Of a stretch of DNA of 64,000 bases, positions 1 to 9,249 are shown piece after piece. The notes beneath the pieces were generated by a model. The model saw only the letters and a program-made list of their open reading frames with translations, was not told where the DNA came from and did not search any database. The DNA lies in assembly GCA_024701455.1 (NCBI GenBank), contig JABXYP010000001.1, forward strand, positions 4,220,001 through 4,284,000. Reading direction: 5' to 3'. The position numbers and the translations under genes are program-made. The DNA is from Bacillus sp. A301a_S52 (lineage in GTDB: Bacteria > Bacillota > Bacilli > Bacillales > Salisediminibacteriaceae). The number at the start of each line of letters is the position of its first letter. Position 1 is the stretch's first letter.

Positions 1-36
1 GAGTATCTTCTTTTGGATACTGCTTTTCCTCTTCAT
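1..36 (-). CDS. N-terminus of a gene cut by the left edge
   Basis: An ATG on the minus strand at 34-36 follows an AAAGGAG ribosome site (44-50) with a 7-base spacer. The first twelve codons read MKRKSSIQKKIL and run off the window. The very basic start followed by a hydrophobic turn resembles the cytoplasmic leader of a membrane sensor such as a chemotaxis receptor, but this is only a guess. It is divergent from the gene at 289. Confidence 0.5.
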   Translation of the reverse strand, partial: MKRKSSIQKKIL

Positions 37-288
37 AAAAACGCTCCTTTCTATTTTTACACTCCAATCCCAATACAGTAATTCTATCGGCAAAATTCGA
101 CACCATTTAAGTTCATTTAGATATTTAGTCCTATTAACGATCTAATTCCCCATTTAGGACTACTTGTAACCAATATATAGTATAAAAACGTGACATTTAT
201 CTTTTTTAAAAAGATATGTGTGAACTAGTGAACTTTTAACCTTATAAAGCCGTAAAATACTATAAGAAGGTGAGAGGGAGCAGCGAAT

Positions 289-576
289 ATGTTGAATGTA
301 AGTGTTAAAACTGTGGGCGATAATCTCGTCGTTCAGTGGCAAATGGCAAGTATAAAAATTCCTATAAAAGATATTATCGATGTCAGACAAACCGAACAGA
401 CGAAATATCAAGGCAGTAAGAAACTGATTAAAATAGGGAGCTATTCAGGAACTGAAAGCTGTCTACAAATTACGACTTACTCTTTATGCTATCGTTTACA
501 ATGCCCTCACCTTGATGAGATCGAAGTCATGGTGGTGACTAGTATAAGGGGGCGAAGCAAAAAACATCGATGGTAA
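289..576 (+). CDS. SunI/YnzG-like small protein (bacterial PH-like fold)
   Basis: A 95-residue soluble protein without signal peptide or membrane segment. The pattern LVVQWQMASIKIPIKDIIDV, then a charged stretch and KLIKIGSYSGTES, resembles the SunI/YnzG family (bacteriocin self-immunity protein SunI and paralogues), which has a small PH-like beta fold. The start ATG follows a GAAGGTGAGAGGGAG-rich region. It is monocistronic and converges on the ABC exporter gene. The C-terminal third, with two cysteines and a basic tail, matches the family less well. Family call is from memory of the motif; a function in immunity is not shown here. Confidence 0.5.
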   Translation: MLNVSVKTVGDNLVVQWQMASIKIPIKDIIDVRQTEQTKYQGSKKLIKIGSYSGTESCLQITTYSLCYRLQCPHLDEIEVMVVTSIRGRSKKHRW

Positions 577-620
577 CTTGTCCACCGCAGTCTCTAGGTG
601 ATTTGCTTTAAATTCTTAAC

Positions 621-657
621 AAAAAAGACCTTGTTATGCACCCCGCATAACAAAGCC
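621..657 (-). terminator. Intrinsic terminator of the ABC exporter gene
   Basis: On the minus strand TTGTTATGC and GCATAACAA form a 9-bp stem around GGGGT, followed by GGTC and six Ts. It lies just after the exporter stop and between two convergent genes. Confidence 0.8.
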
Positions 658-670
658 TTTCATTATCTAT

Positions 671-2380
671 TTAACTGAATTGGGCGTGGTGCAAGCGGCT
701 GTAAACGCCATCTGAATGTATTAATTCATCATGATGGCCTTGTTCAGCAATTCCCTCTTTCGTCACCACAACGATGCGGTCCGCATGTTTAATCGTTGCT
801 AGCCGATGAGCGATCACCAATGTCGTTCGTCCTTTTGATAGTTCCGTTAATGACTTTTGAATCGCAATTTCTGTTTCTGTATCCAACGCCGAGGTTGCCT
901 CATCCAGAATGAGGATAGGTGGGTTTTTTAAAAACATTCGAGCGATCGATAAACGTTGCTTTTGTCCTCCAGAAAGCTTAACCCCCCGCTCACCGATGAT
1001 CGTCTCTAACCCATCTGGCTGACTTTCAATAAAGTCATCAAGACGAGCCTTCCGAGCCGCTTCCATGATCTCCCCATCTGTTGCCATCAAGTTTCCGTAA
1101 GCAATGTTCTCTTTAATACTTCCTGAAAATAGGAAGACGTCCTGTTGAACAATCCCAATTTGGCTCCGCAATGACTCTTGCTTAATGTTACGGATATCAA
1201 TGCCATCAATTGTAATAGCCCCTTCATCTACATCATAAAAGCGAGGAAGAAGACTACACAGTGTCGTTTTTCCTGCTCCTGAAGGTCCGACAAATGCGAC
1301 AGTTTCACCGGCTGCAATGGATAAGTTAATGCCGTTAAGCACGTTCTCCAAGCCTTTATAACCAAAGGTGACATTCGAATACGTAATATGGCCATTTAAA
1401 TCAGCCTCTATCGCGTCCTCTGCATCCGAAATATCAGGCTGTAAGTCAATCACTTCTGTATAGCGTTTAAACCCCGCGATACCTTTAGGATAACTTTCAA
1501 TAACCGCGTTAATTTTTTGAATAGGGTTAATTAAAATATTTGTTAATAAAATATAGGCCACAAACTCACCGTATGTTAAGTTACCACCAATAACAAACCA
1601 CGTACCAAACATTAATGTAAGTAAGGTAACAAGCCTCATAAGCATATAGTTAGCTGTGACATTTTGAGCCATTATTTTATAGGAAGCGAGCTTCGTTTGA
1701 CGATATTGCGCATTATTTTTGGCAAACTGTGTTTGTTCATACTTTTCATTAGCGAATGCTTTAACAACGCGAATACCACCGATACTATCCTCCACTCTCG
1801 CATTAATATCCGCTACATCCTTGAACATACGTCGGAATGTGTGCGTCATTTTTTTGTTAAAGTAGATGGCAAAAATAACGATTAACGGTACCACAGTAAA
1901 AATAATGAGCGCAAGTCTCCAATTTATTGTCATCATTATCGCTAATGAGCCGACTAACGTCATTACAGCGACGAAGACATCTTCAGGACCATGATGGGCC
2001 ACTTCACCAATTTCCTCTAAATCCTTTGTTAGTCGAGAAATTGAGTGCCCTGTCTTACTATTATCAAAGTAACCGAAAGACAGCTTTTGCATATGTTTAA
2101 ACAACTTCCTCCGCATATCCGTCTCAATATTAATGCCTAACATGTGTCCCCAATACGTGACAACGTAATGCATCGCCGTATTTAAAGCATAGATAAATAG
2201 TAACCCGACACACGCCCAGAATATAATTAGCCAGTTTCCCTCAGGTAAAAGCCGATCAATGACTTGGTTAACCGCAAGAGGAAAAGCAAGTTCTAGCAAT
2301 CCAACGAATACAGCACAGGAAAAATCTAAAATAAATAGCCCCTTATAAGGCTTGTAATAAGAAAAGAAACGAGCAAGCAA
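671..2380 (-). CDS. ABC exporter half-transporter (type I, fused TMD-NBD)
   Basis: A 569-residue ABC transporter of the Sav1866/MsbA/YknUV type. Residues 1-300 hold six membrane helices. The nucleotide-binding domain has Walker A GPSGAGKT (365-372), the Q-loop (VQQD), signature LSGGQKQR (469-476), Walker B ILILDE (489-494) and an H-loop (AHRL). Such half-transporters dimerise and export lipids, drugs or peptides. The substrate cannot be read from sequence. A perfect Fur-type palindrome covers its promoter, so I infer expression under iron limitation and a possible link to siderophore export or envelope lipid handling. No siderophore biosynthesis genes are in the window. Length is normal for the family. 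Confidence 0.92.
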   Translation of the reverse strand: MLARFFSYYKPYKGLFILDFSCAVFVGLLELAFPLAVNQVIDRLLPEGNWLIIFWACVGLLFIYALNTAMHYVVTYWGHMLGINIETDMRRKLFKHMQKLSFGYFDNSKTGHSISRLTKDLEEIGEVAHHGPEDVFVAVMTLVGSLAIMMTINWRLALIIFTVVPLIVIFAIYFNKKMTHTFRRMFKDVADINARVEDSIGGIRVVKAFANEKYEQTQFAKNNAQYRQTKLASYKIMAQNVTANYMLMRLVTLLTLMFGTWFVIGGNLTYGEFVAYILLTNILINPIQKINAVIESYPKGIAGFKRYTEVIDLQPDISDAEDAIEADLNGHITYSNVTFGYKGLENVLNGINLSIAAGETVAFVGPSGAGKTTLCSLLPRFYDVDEGAITIDGIDIRNIKQESLRSQIGIVQQDVFLFSGSIKENIAYGNLMATDGEIMEAARKARLDDFIESQPDGLETIIGERGVKLSGGQKQRLSIARMFLKNPPILILDEATSALDTETEIAIQKSLTELSKGRTTLVIAHRLATIKHADRIVVVTKEGIAEQGHHDELIHSDGVYSRLHHAQFS

Positions 2381-2460
2381 TCTTATAACCTCCCAATAGA
2401 AGAACGGCAGAACCTACACTCTGAGGAACAAACGAGGGTGATCCATAGACGTTGCAACAA

Positions 2461-2508
2461 TAATTGATAATCATTATCAATTATAACCTTAATCGTAGCT
2501 TATCCGCA
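2461..2508 (-). promoter_or_regulatory. Fur box over the exporter promoter
   Basis: Positions 2461-2483 form a perfect 23-bp palindrome with an 11-1-11 layout; the inner 19 bases are ATTGATAATCATTATCAAT, the classic Fur/PerR-class operator. On the minus strand a -10 TATAAT (2480-2485) overlaps it, with a weak -35 TTGCGG 18 bases upstream. Binding here would block polymerase, so iron repression of the exporter is the natural reading. Confidence 0.82.
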
Positions 2509-2601
2509 AGCAAGAAGAGCGTCTAATAATTGATGTGAAACCATTAAAAGAGGAGAGATGATTAAGTTTGCTAGTCTAAAATCATTTGTAACATTAACTA
2601 G

Positions 2602-4604
2602 ACGAGGCTGGGACAAAACCCAGTGATTAGGAATGGCCCTCACTTATGTGAGAGCCATTTTTAAATTCCATGTTTTCTTTATTTAAGGTTGCTTGTCAAA
2701 AATATACTCGCTTGCCGCGGGCAAGGCTTCAGCTAATCGGGGAAAGATCACCCCCGATGGATCTTCTGCTCCTGCGATTACTCGTCGCAAATAAATTAGC
2801 TCTTACTTTTCCCGCAGGCGTCTCGTGTTTTTGACAATCAACGGGTTTAAATAAAAATTATAATTATGTACACAAAAAGGATACCTTCTGATAAAGTTAA
2901 AGTCACCACAACCAAACAGAATCGGAGGTATCCTTATGTTTAAAGATTATAACATGAATCAAGTCATTTTGCCGATAGATTTAGCCTATAAATTACAGGA
3001 AAATGATATTGCTTTTGCAGTGAATGATTTGGTGGAGTCTATTCCTGATGAAGCTTTTAATTGTTTTTATCGTAAGACGGGCTATCCAGCTTATCATCCG
3101 AAGATGATGTTGAAAATCATTTTGTGTGCGTATACCCAGTCTGTGTTTTCCGGAAGAAAAATTGAAGCTTTATTAAAAGACAGTATACGCATGATGTGGC
3201 TGGCTCAAGGGTATGAACCAAGTTATCGGACCATTAATCGGTTCAGAGTTGATCCTGATGTGGCGGATTTGCTTCGCCAGTGTTTTATTCAATTCAGATC
3301 TCAGCTTGTTCAAAAAGAAATGATTGATAACGACGCTATTTTTATTGATGGTACAAAGATTGAAGCCAATGCCAATAAATTGACGTTTGTCTGGAAAAAA
3401 TCCGTTGAAAGATACAGCGCCGGTTTAGTGGAGAAATCCAATCAGCTCTATAAGGAACTTCTGGAACAAGATATTTTGCCTGCTATTGAACAGGATAACT
3501 TGGATGAACTGTCTACCGAAGAGCTGAATGAGATCGTCGAGAAACTGGACGAACGCATTGAAGAATATGATAACCAGATTGAAGCATCTAAAGACACAAA
3601 GGTGCGAAAACAACTCCGATCAGAACGGAAAACTCCCAAACAGTACCGTAAAAGGTTCAAGGATTTTGTGGTCCGTAAACAAAAATATAAACGTGACCTT
3701 GCAATCTTGGGAGAGCGAAACAGTTACTCCAAGACAGATCATGACGCGACGTTTATGCGCATGAAAGATGACTACATGAAAAATGGGCAACTGAAAGCCG
3801 GCTATAATCTCCAAATTGCGACTGAAGGCCAGTACACACTCGCTTATGACATCTTCCCAAACCCTACTGATACCCGGACTTTTATCCCTTTTTTGAACAG
3901 AATTGAAAAAGGCTTCTTTTCGTTGCCTTCGTATATTGTCGCCGATGCCGGTTATGGTAGTGAACAGAATTATGACGACATCTTAAATAACCGCCAACGG
4001 ACACCTCTCATCACCTACGGTATGTATCGTAAAGAGAAGAAAAAAGCGTACAGGCAACATGCTTTTAATTTAAGTAATTGGCCGTATGATCAGGAGAACG
4101 ACACGTTTGTCTGTCCCAATGGTAAGAATGTGACATTTCAGTATTGGTCCAAGAAAAAAGATAAAGCCGGCTTTCAACGCACGTTTAAAGTGTATGAATG
4201 TGAAGATTGTGGCGGGTGTCCTTTGCGACCACAATGCACAAAGGCCAAAGAGGGAAATAACCGGAAGGTTTATTATAATGAGAAATGGGAGAACCAGAAA
4301 GCCTATATTCGAGAAGTGCTTTCGGAAACGAAAAAAGGTGATATCTACGGCAAACGTAAAGTTGATGTAGAGCCAGTCTTCGGATTTCTGAAGGCTAATT
4401 TGCGTTTCACCCGGATGTCGGTGAGAGGTAAAGACAAGGTTCAAAATGAAATAGGGTTCGCACTTATGGCGGTGAACTTGAGGAAGTATACCGTCAGACA
4501 ATCTCATCAATCATCTTTACTACACAAAAACGGTCCGATTTATCGAATGACGATAATTCGGACCGTCTTTTACTTAATTTGAGACTGTTTTGTCCCAGCC
4601 TCGT
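2602..4604 (+). mobile_element. Complete IS1182-family insertion sequence
   Basis: The 18-bp terminal inverted repeats ACGAGGCTGGGACAAAAC (2602-2619) and its complement (4587-4604) bound one transposase gene. The flanks both read CTAG (2598-2601 and 4605-4608), a possible 4-bp target duplication, although this site is itself a palindrome. The 330 bases before the transposase contain GC-rich inverted-repeat sequence (about 2690-2850) of the kind common in Bacillus intergenic repeats. The element lies in the gap between the ABC exporter and hydrolase genes and breaks no visible gene. Confidence 0.9.
2936..4582 (+). CDS. IS1182-family transposase (DDE type)
   Basis: A 548-residue transposase. 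The N-terminal DUF772-like part has YRKTGYPAYHPKMMLKIILCAY and the motif FIDGTKIEANANK (about 139-151). The C-terminal DDE_Tnp_1_6 part has VADAGYGSEQNYDD and a cysteine-rich knuckle CEDCGGCPLRPQC. The FGFLKANLRFTR region near residue 480 is typical of the C-terminal catalytic glutamate segment. The frame is intact from an ATG preceded by GGAGG. It ends 5 bases before the right inverted repeat. The last ~35 residues look non-conserved and may be read-through of the IS end. Confidence 0.93.
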   Translation: MFKDYNMNQVILPIDLAYKLQENDIAFAVNDLVESIPDEAFNCFYRKTGYPAYHPKMMLKIILCAYTQSVFSGRKIEALLKDSIRMMWLAQGYEPSYRTINRFRVDPDVADLLRQCFIQFRSQLVQKEMIDNDAIFIDGTKIEANANKLTFVWKKSVERYSAGLVEKSNQLYKELLEQDILPAIEQDNLDELSTEELNEIVEKLDERIEEYDNQIEASKDTKVRKQLRSERKTPKQYRKRFKDFVVRKQKYKRDLAILGERNSYSKTDHDATFMRMKDDYMKNGQLKAGYNLQIATEGQYTLAYDIFPNPTDTRTFIPFLNRIEKGFFSLPSYIVADAGYGSEQNYDDILNNRQRTPLITYGMYRKEKKKAYRQHAFNLSNWPYDQENDTFVCPNGKNVTFQYWSKKKDKAGFQRTFKVYECEDCGGCPLRPQCTKAKEGNNRKVYYNEKWENQKAYIREVLSETKKGDIYGKRKVDVEPVFGFLKANLRFTRMSVRGKDKVQNEIGFALMAVNLRKYTVRQSHQSSLLHKNGPIYRMTIIRTVFYLI

Positions 4605-4719
4605 CTAGTATTGTTCAGGTAGTTCTATCTGCTCTATCCATTCCGCACGGCATTATCACTAGTAAACTTTCTTATCGTTGCTCTCTCGATATACGATATC
4701 TTTAAACCTTTTTATTTTT

Positions 4720-6783
4720 TTAAACATGGTCCCTGTCAATCTCTGTCTCCCATGTTTTTGAGAAAATCTCTTTATCTCCTTCAAAAGCTACTAACTTATT
4801 AACAAGATAGAAGGTCGTCTCATCGCTCCACATGTCACTGTAAGTTTGCACCTTCGTCTGCCAGTGTCCGCGGCCGATGGTCAGTTCCCATTCACAGCGA
4901 TTACGTGCAGACAGAGGGTCCCCTTCGCGAATGGACCATACATTTTTATTAACACTACCATATTGGAGGCCACTCTCTGGTAAACGACGTTCGCCTTCAT
5001 CCGAGTAGTCACTAAGTGTCCATTCTCCTGTTACCGGTTCATGGATCACCTGCCTCGTCCGCTTTTCTTTTCGGATAATCTCCCGTTCCATAACAGGAGC
5101 CGTTTCCGGAGCATCAAAGTCGCCGGCTGTTTCATCTTGCTGCTGAGGTGATCTCACAGGCAGCTCTAGACGGGTAGCCTCCCCACTATATAAGGTTAAA
5201 TTCACTGGTTTTGGTGATGGCCACGCCGACGGCCAATAAGTAGGGGCTACCGCTATTTCAATACGGTGGCCTTTCGGTATTTGCTGGCCTAGAGCATCCA
5301 GCTTCACCTCTACTTTATAACGTTGTCCCTTTACTAATTTTTCCGGATACTCATGAGAATGGCGATGTGTCAAATTAAGCATACCCCAGCTTATTAACGT
5401 AGATTCTCCTGTTGGCGCTTTATCCATCAACCGAACCGCAATGAAAGCATCTTCTTGATCAGACGACAGGTCCGCATAAAATTTTGGGTGGCCTAACAGC
5501 TCTATTGTCTCTTCCAAGGGGTCAGATGTAAAAATCACAGCTTTCCCATTTTCCAACCGCTGATCTGCTGGTAAATCACCAGGCTGTCCGAATGGACAAA
5601 ATACCCCTGAATAAAAGCCATGTTCCTGCACGCTCGGGATGAGCGTCTTTTCATTTTTTCCCACTGGGGCTTTCCCAAGTTTCTCGTTCCATAACCAGTA
5701 CGCACGGTTAGTCACATGTTCAGAAGGCCAACTATTATCTGCGACCCATTTCCCTGGCCGTTCCTCATACGTGACTTGTGGTTTTTCGCTATTTTGAATC
5801 CATGAGGTAAGCTTAGGTTCTTTCATAATGCCAGTACCCTCACCTTTTAACCAGTGATCCCACCAACGAAGACACTCCTGCAAAAATCCAATTGCCGGTT
5901 CTGGTGTTGCTACTTCCGGGTATTCATGGGCCCAAGGACCAACTAAACCTTTACTCTCACCAGGTAAATCTTGTAGAAGCCGAAAAACAGCATCTGTGTA
6001 CCCATCTTGCCAGCCACTCACAGCGAAGACCGGTATCGTAATATCCTCAATGTTCTCACAGACAGAACCATGTTTCCAATAATCATCCCGTCTCTGGTGA
6101 CGCAACCACTCTTCTACAAAAGGTGGTGTTTTCTCCAAGCGTTCGAGCCAATTTTCTTTCCAGGCTTCACCAACTACCTCTGGATCTTGAGGACGAGCAT
6201 TATAGGCAAACATTGTGGATGCCCACCAAAGCATATCTGAAGCAAGGACATTACCACCACGATAATGGACATCATCCGCATAACGATCGTCTGTTGAACA
6301 AAGGGTGATAATCGCTTTAAGGGCCGGGTGCTGGCGTGCGGCCACTTGTAGACTATTAAATCCACCCCAAGATTTTCCGATCATACCTACTGCACCAGTA
6401 CTCCATGCTTGTTGTTCAATCCAGCTGAGCACTTCTAAGGCGTCATCTTGTTCTTGCTTTAAATATTCATCTTTTAAATAGCCATCTGAATCACCGGTTC
6501 CGCCAATATCCACACGAATACTGGCATAGCCGTGCCCTGCAAAATAAGGGTGTCTAACAGAATCACGAATAGCGGTAAAGTCGTTTTTTCTGTAGGGAAT
6601 GTATTCCAAAATAGCTGGAACAGGGTTCTCATCAGCATCTACCGGCAACCATATTGTAGCAGCTAGCTTCCTCCCGTCTGACAAAGGAATCCAACTATGC
6701 TCCTTTTTCTCTATCTCTCGGGGGTAGTCTGTTTTCACCCGTCGTTTTTGCGAATCTTTAATGTTAAAAACCACGTATGTCAT
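4720..6783 (-). CDS. CocE/NonD-family alpha/beta hydrolase (X-Pro dipeptidyl-peptidase superfamily)
   Basis: A 687-residue cytoplasmic serine hydrolase without signal peptide. The alpha/beta-hydrolase core carries the nucleophile elbow GKSWGG (Ser138), Asp260 in GWQDGYTD and His286 in GPWAHEYPE, the usual triad order. A C-terminal jelly-roll domain (about 350-687) is typical of CocE/NonD esterases. The reaction is hydrolysis of an ester or amide, substrate unknown. It lies 12 bp after the TetR-type regulator gene in the same direction, so the two are probably co-transcribed. With the BCCT transporter upstream, an ester or amide of a quaternary amine is a reasonable but unproven substrate. A terminator was not obvious before the IS. 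Confidence 0.88.
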   Translation of the reverse strand: MTYVVFNIKDSQKRRVKTDYPREIEKKEHSWIPLSDGRKLAATIWLPVDADENPVPAILEYIPYRKNDFTAIRDSVRHPYFAGHGYASIRVDIGGTGDSDGYLKDEYLKQEQDDALEVLSWIEQQAWSTGAVGMIGKSWGGFNSLQVAARQHPALKAIITLCSTDDRYADDVHYRGGNVLASDMLWWASTMFAYNARPQDPEVVGEAWKENWLERLEKTPPFVEEWLRHQRRDDYWKHGSVCENIEDITIPVFAVSGWQDGYTDAVFRLLQDLPGESKGLVGPWAHEYPEVATPEPAIGFLQECLRWWDHWLKGEGTGIMKEPKLTSWIQNSEKPQVTYEERPGKWVADNSWPSEHVTNRAYWLWNEKLGKAPVGKNEKTLIPSVQEHGFYSGVFCPFGQPGDLPADQRLENGKAVIFTSDPLEETIELLGHPKFYADLSSDQEDAFIAVRLMDKAPTGESTLISWGMLNLTHRHSHEYPEKLVKGQRYKVEVKLDALGQQIPKGHRIEIAVAPTYWPSAWPSPKPVNLTLYSGEATRLELPVRSPQQQDETAGDFDAPETAPVMEREIIRKEKRTRQVIHEPVTGEWTLSDYSDEGERRLPESGLQYGSVNKNVWSIREGDPLSARNRCEWELTIGRGHWQTKVQTYSDMWSDETTFYLVNKLVAFEGDKEIFSKTWETEIDRDHV

Positions 6784-6795
6784 CCTTTCATTTTG

Positions 6796-7488
6796 TTACA
6801 GTTTAAATGCCAATTCATCACGCCTCGACGGTTCAATTGACCGGATCACACATTGTTGAACAAAATGGACAGTACGATCTGCAGCTTCTTGTTTCGTGTC
6901 CGTCCGTCGATGATTCATATAGGTATTCATCATACCTTTCCATATCATCAGCGTCATATCAGCAATAAGTGTGACATCCTCTTGTTTAATAAAGCCTTCC
7001 TCCACAGCCCCTTGTATAAATTGGGCGCTGCGCGTAGAGAAGTTGTGCTGCATAATGATAGCTTGAATCGTTTCCGGTAGCCCGCTTAAATCATCTTTAT
7101 AAACATCATAATAATGATCAAGAAGCTCCTCTGGTTCTACACCGAGATTCCCCATAAATATGACAGAATAAATCTCTGGCTGTTCAAAGGAATGCTTGCA
7201 AAAGCACTCCCATGCATACAGCCACTTATCGACTGTATTTTTCCCCTTCGCCATATAATCTGGCAACTCATTTAAATAATCCGTCGTAAAGCGCATCGCT
7301 GCGAAAAATTTTAAATGAGAGAGATCTTTAAAATAATTGTAGGCTGTGGAACTCGTATAGCCTGCTCGATCTGCAATTTTACGAATAGTGACGTTTTGAA
7401 TCCCTTCTTCTTCAATCACGTCCGTTGCAGCATCAAGGAAATACCGCCACATACGAGCCCGTTGAATTTCCTTTTTCCCCTTTACCAT
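6796..7488 (-). CDS. TetR-family transcriptional regulator
   Basis: A 230-residue regulator. The N-terminal helix-turn-helix (about 15-60) has VTIRKIADRAGYTSSTAYNYFKDLSHL, typical of TetR proteins; the rest is an all-helical ligand domain. The start follows GGGAGG with a 10-base spacer. It stands between the hydrolase gene (12 bp downstream, same strand) and the BCCT transporter gene. Three palindromic 14-bp units upstream of the transporter are the likely operators. I infer a ligand-responsive repressor of uptake and hydrolysis of one compound. Confidence 0.9.
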   Translation of the reverse strand: MVKGKKEIQRARMWRYFLDAATDVIEEEGIQNVTIRKIADRAGYTSSTAYNYFKDLSHLKFFAAMRFTTDYLNELPDYMAKGKNTVDKWLYAWECFCKHSFEQPEIYSVIFMGNLGVEPEELLDHYYDVYKDDLSGLPETIQAIIMQHNFSTRSAQFIQGAVEEGFIKQEDVTLIADMTLMIWKGMMNTYMNHRRTDTKQEAADRTVHFVQQCVIRSIEPSRRDELAFKL

Positions 7489-7524
7489 CTTCGTCTGGCC
7501 TCCCTACTTCCCGCCCTTAACATC

Positions 7525-7664
7525 GAACGAACCTTCAATCAGTGGGCGTTTTCGCTCTTCTCCACTGATTGGTAGTTGAGTCAATCAGGACATTACCGGC
7601 CGTTACATCCCACTCTCCGCTCTATTTTGAACCAGAGGGGTTTACGGACAGTTATCTGTGATAA
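7525..7664 (+). repeat. CAGTGGG hairpin element, copy 1 (full)
   Basis: Starts GAACGAACCTTCAATCAGTG. The first hairpin pairs ATCAGTGG with CCACTGAT, then come TCAGGACATTA, a second arm pair, TCTATTTTGA and the right end TTTACGGACAGTTATCTGTG. The right end overlaps the last codons of the BCCT gene, and the bases TTA at 7652-7654 are that gene's stop codon. See the family finding. Confidence 0.85.
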
Positions 7665-9181
7665 ACGTGTTTATCTTCATTCTTCTTTAACCATTTTATC
7701 AAGGAGACGGTCATAAGAATATACATAAGTAGCACAGGTATCGCCACAAGAACAGAAGATGTTTGAACGACATTTAATCCGCCTGTCATCGTAAGACTAA
7801 TGGCTAAAGCCGATAACAGAATACCCCACATAAGACGGTGCCAGCGCGCTGGCTGAGAATCAGGCCCCAACTCTTCAGTGGCCACACTTGCAATAACATA
7901 ACTGGCAGAGTCAAGCGACGTAGCTAAAAATATTAAGCCGAGAATTACAAAGAACGTAGACACGAGTACGGGCATTGGTAAGGAATTTAACACGGCCACA
8001 ATGACGGACGGATCACCTGATTCTGCTTGAATGCCTATTAAATCTAACGTACCTGATAGCTGTAAATCCATAGCATAGCCACCGAAAACGCCGAAGTATA
8101 ACCAGCTGCCTAACGATCCCCATAAGAGCACGTTAAATACAAGCTCCCGTAGTGTTCTTCCTTTCGAAATTCTCGCTACGAAAATCCCAATGAACGGAGC
8201 CGTAGCCGCAAACCAAGCCCAATAAAAGACCGTCCACGCTTGTGGAAATCCGCTTTGGTTAATCGGATCTGTATACAAACTCATCAACAAAAAGTTATCG
8301 AGCATGACACCGAGACTATTCGTAAAATAAGATAGGATAAAGAGCGTCGGACCTGCAATAATGACAAAAACAGCTAATCCAAGCGCCATATAAATATTCA
8401 AATCGCTTAATTTACGAATCCCTTTATAGAGCCCAAAATAAGCACTCGTACTAAAAATAAACGTCCAAATGATAATAATCACAATATTCAATGTTAATGA
8501 GGGTTCAACCCCTACTAAATTTCCGAGAACAGCAGACACCATCGGTACACCTAAACCAAGTGATGTCCCTAATCCACCTATCATACTCCAAATGACGAGA
8601 ACATCAATGGCTTTTCCAATAAAGCCATCTGCATGTTTTCCAAGCACACCTCGGCAGGCAGAACTGATTTTTAATGACGGATTTTTTAGCACATAAAAGC
8701 TGTAAGCCATAACGACAGCTGGTAACGCATATAACGCCCATGCTGAAATCCCCCAATGAAATAATCCATAACTGACTGCATACTCCGCAGCTGCATGTGA
8801 TTCTGCTTCCAGACCAAATGGCGGCCACGTGTAGTAATAGAGTGGTTCAACAATGGACCAGAACATAATACTCGTTCCCATACTTGCAGAGAACAACATA
8901 CCTCCCCAGCTGAACCTGGAAAACTCGGGCTGATCATCCACACCACCAAGCTTAACTCGGCTGTATCTTCCTAACATCAACCATAATAAAATAATGAATA
9001 ACCCAATTGTTAAAAGTTCGAACGCCCAATCTAAACGATACGTAATTTGCTCAAGCCATGATTCTAAGGTAGGTCCGGCATCTTGTCTAAAAATAACGAG
9101 GAGCACCGTGACACCTAAGATTAATAATAATGAGGGCCAAAAAATGGACTTTTCCACCTTTGAATAAGTCATGTAGTTCAC
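7652..9181 (-). CDS. BCCT-family transporter (betaine/carnitine/choline)
   Basis: A 509-residue protein with twelve predicted membrane helices. The family signature is visible as MFWSIVEPLYYYTWPP (about residue 105) and FHWGISAWALYALPA, holding the aromatic residues that bind trimethylammonium substrates. Close relatives are OpuD, BetL and CaiT-like carriers. The C-terminal tail is short (KWLKKNEDKHVYHR), shorter than in the strongly osmosensing BetP. Start: GTG at 9181 lies very close to GGGAGG, so ATG at 9172 is also possible. The last four codons and the stop lie inside a repeat element. Regulation by the neighbouring TetR protein is inferred from the operator array upstream. Confidence 0.9.
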   Translation of the reverse strand: MNYMTYSKVEKSIFWPSLLLILGVTVLLVIFRQDAGPTLESWLEQITYRLDWAFELLTIGLFIILLWLMLGRYSRVKLGGVDDQPEFSRFSWGGMLFSASMGTSIMFWSIVEPLYYYTWPPFGLEAESHAAAEYAVSYGLFHWGISAWALYALPAVVMAYSFYVLKNPSLKISSACRGVLGKHADGFIGKAIDVLVIWSMIGGLGTSLGLGVPMVSAVLGNLVGVEPSLTLNIVIIIIWTFIFSTSAYFGLYKGIRKLSDLNIYMALGLAVFVIIAGPTLFILSYFTNSLGVMLDNFLLMSLYTDPINQSGFPQAWTVFYWAWFAATAPFIGIFVARISKGRTLRELVFNVLLWGSLGSWLYFGVFGGYAMDLQLSGTLDLIGIQAESGDPSVIVAVLNSLPMPVLVSTFFVILGLIFLATSLDSASYVIASVATEELGPDSQPARWHRLMWGILLSALAISLTMTGGLNVVQTSSVLVAIPVLLMYILMTVSLIKWLKKNEDKHVYHR

Positions 9182-9201
9182 ATACCTCCCATAAAGTTTT
9201 T

Positions 9202-9249
9202 ATGAACAAGATCATTTAATGAACATGTTCATTTAAAGAACACGTTCAT
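9202..9249. promoter_or_regulatory. Triple operator array upstream of the BCCT gene
   Basis: Three 14-bp units start at 9202, 9219 and 9236, a strict 17-bp period: ATGAACAAGATCAT, ATGAACATGTTCAT (perfect palindrome) and AAGAACACGTTCAT. They sit 21-68 bases before the BCCT start. This arrangement suits cooperative binding of TetR dimers. Confidence 0.75.

Noticed and set aside
160..411. 83-codon open frame on the minus strand
   Set aside because: Overlaps the SunI-like gene on the other strand, with no ribosome site and unlikely composition.
4070..4510. 146-codon frame opposite the transposase
   Set aside because: Antisense shadow of a well-supported transposase gene.
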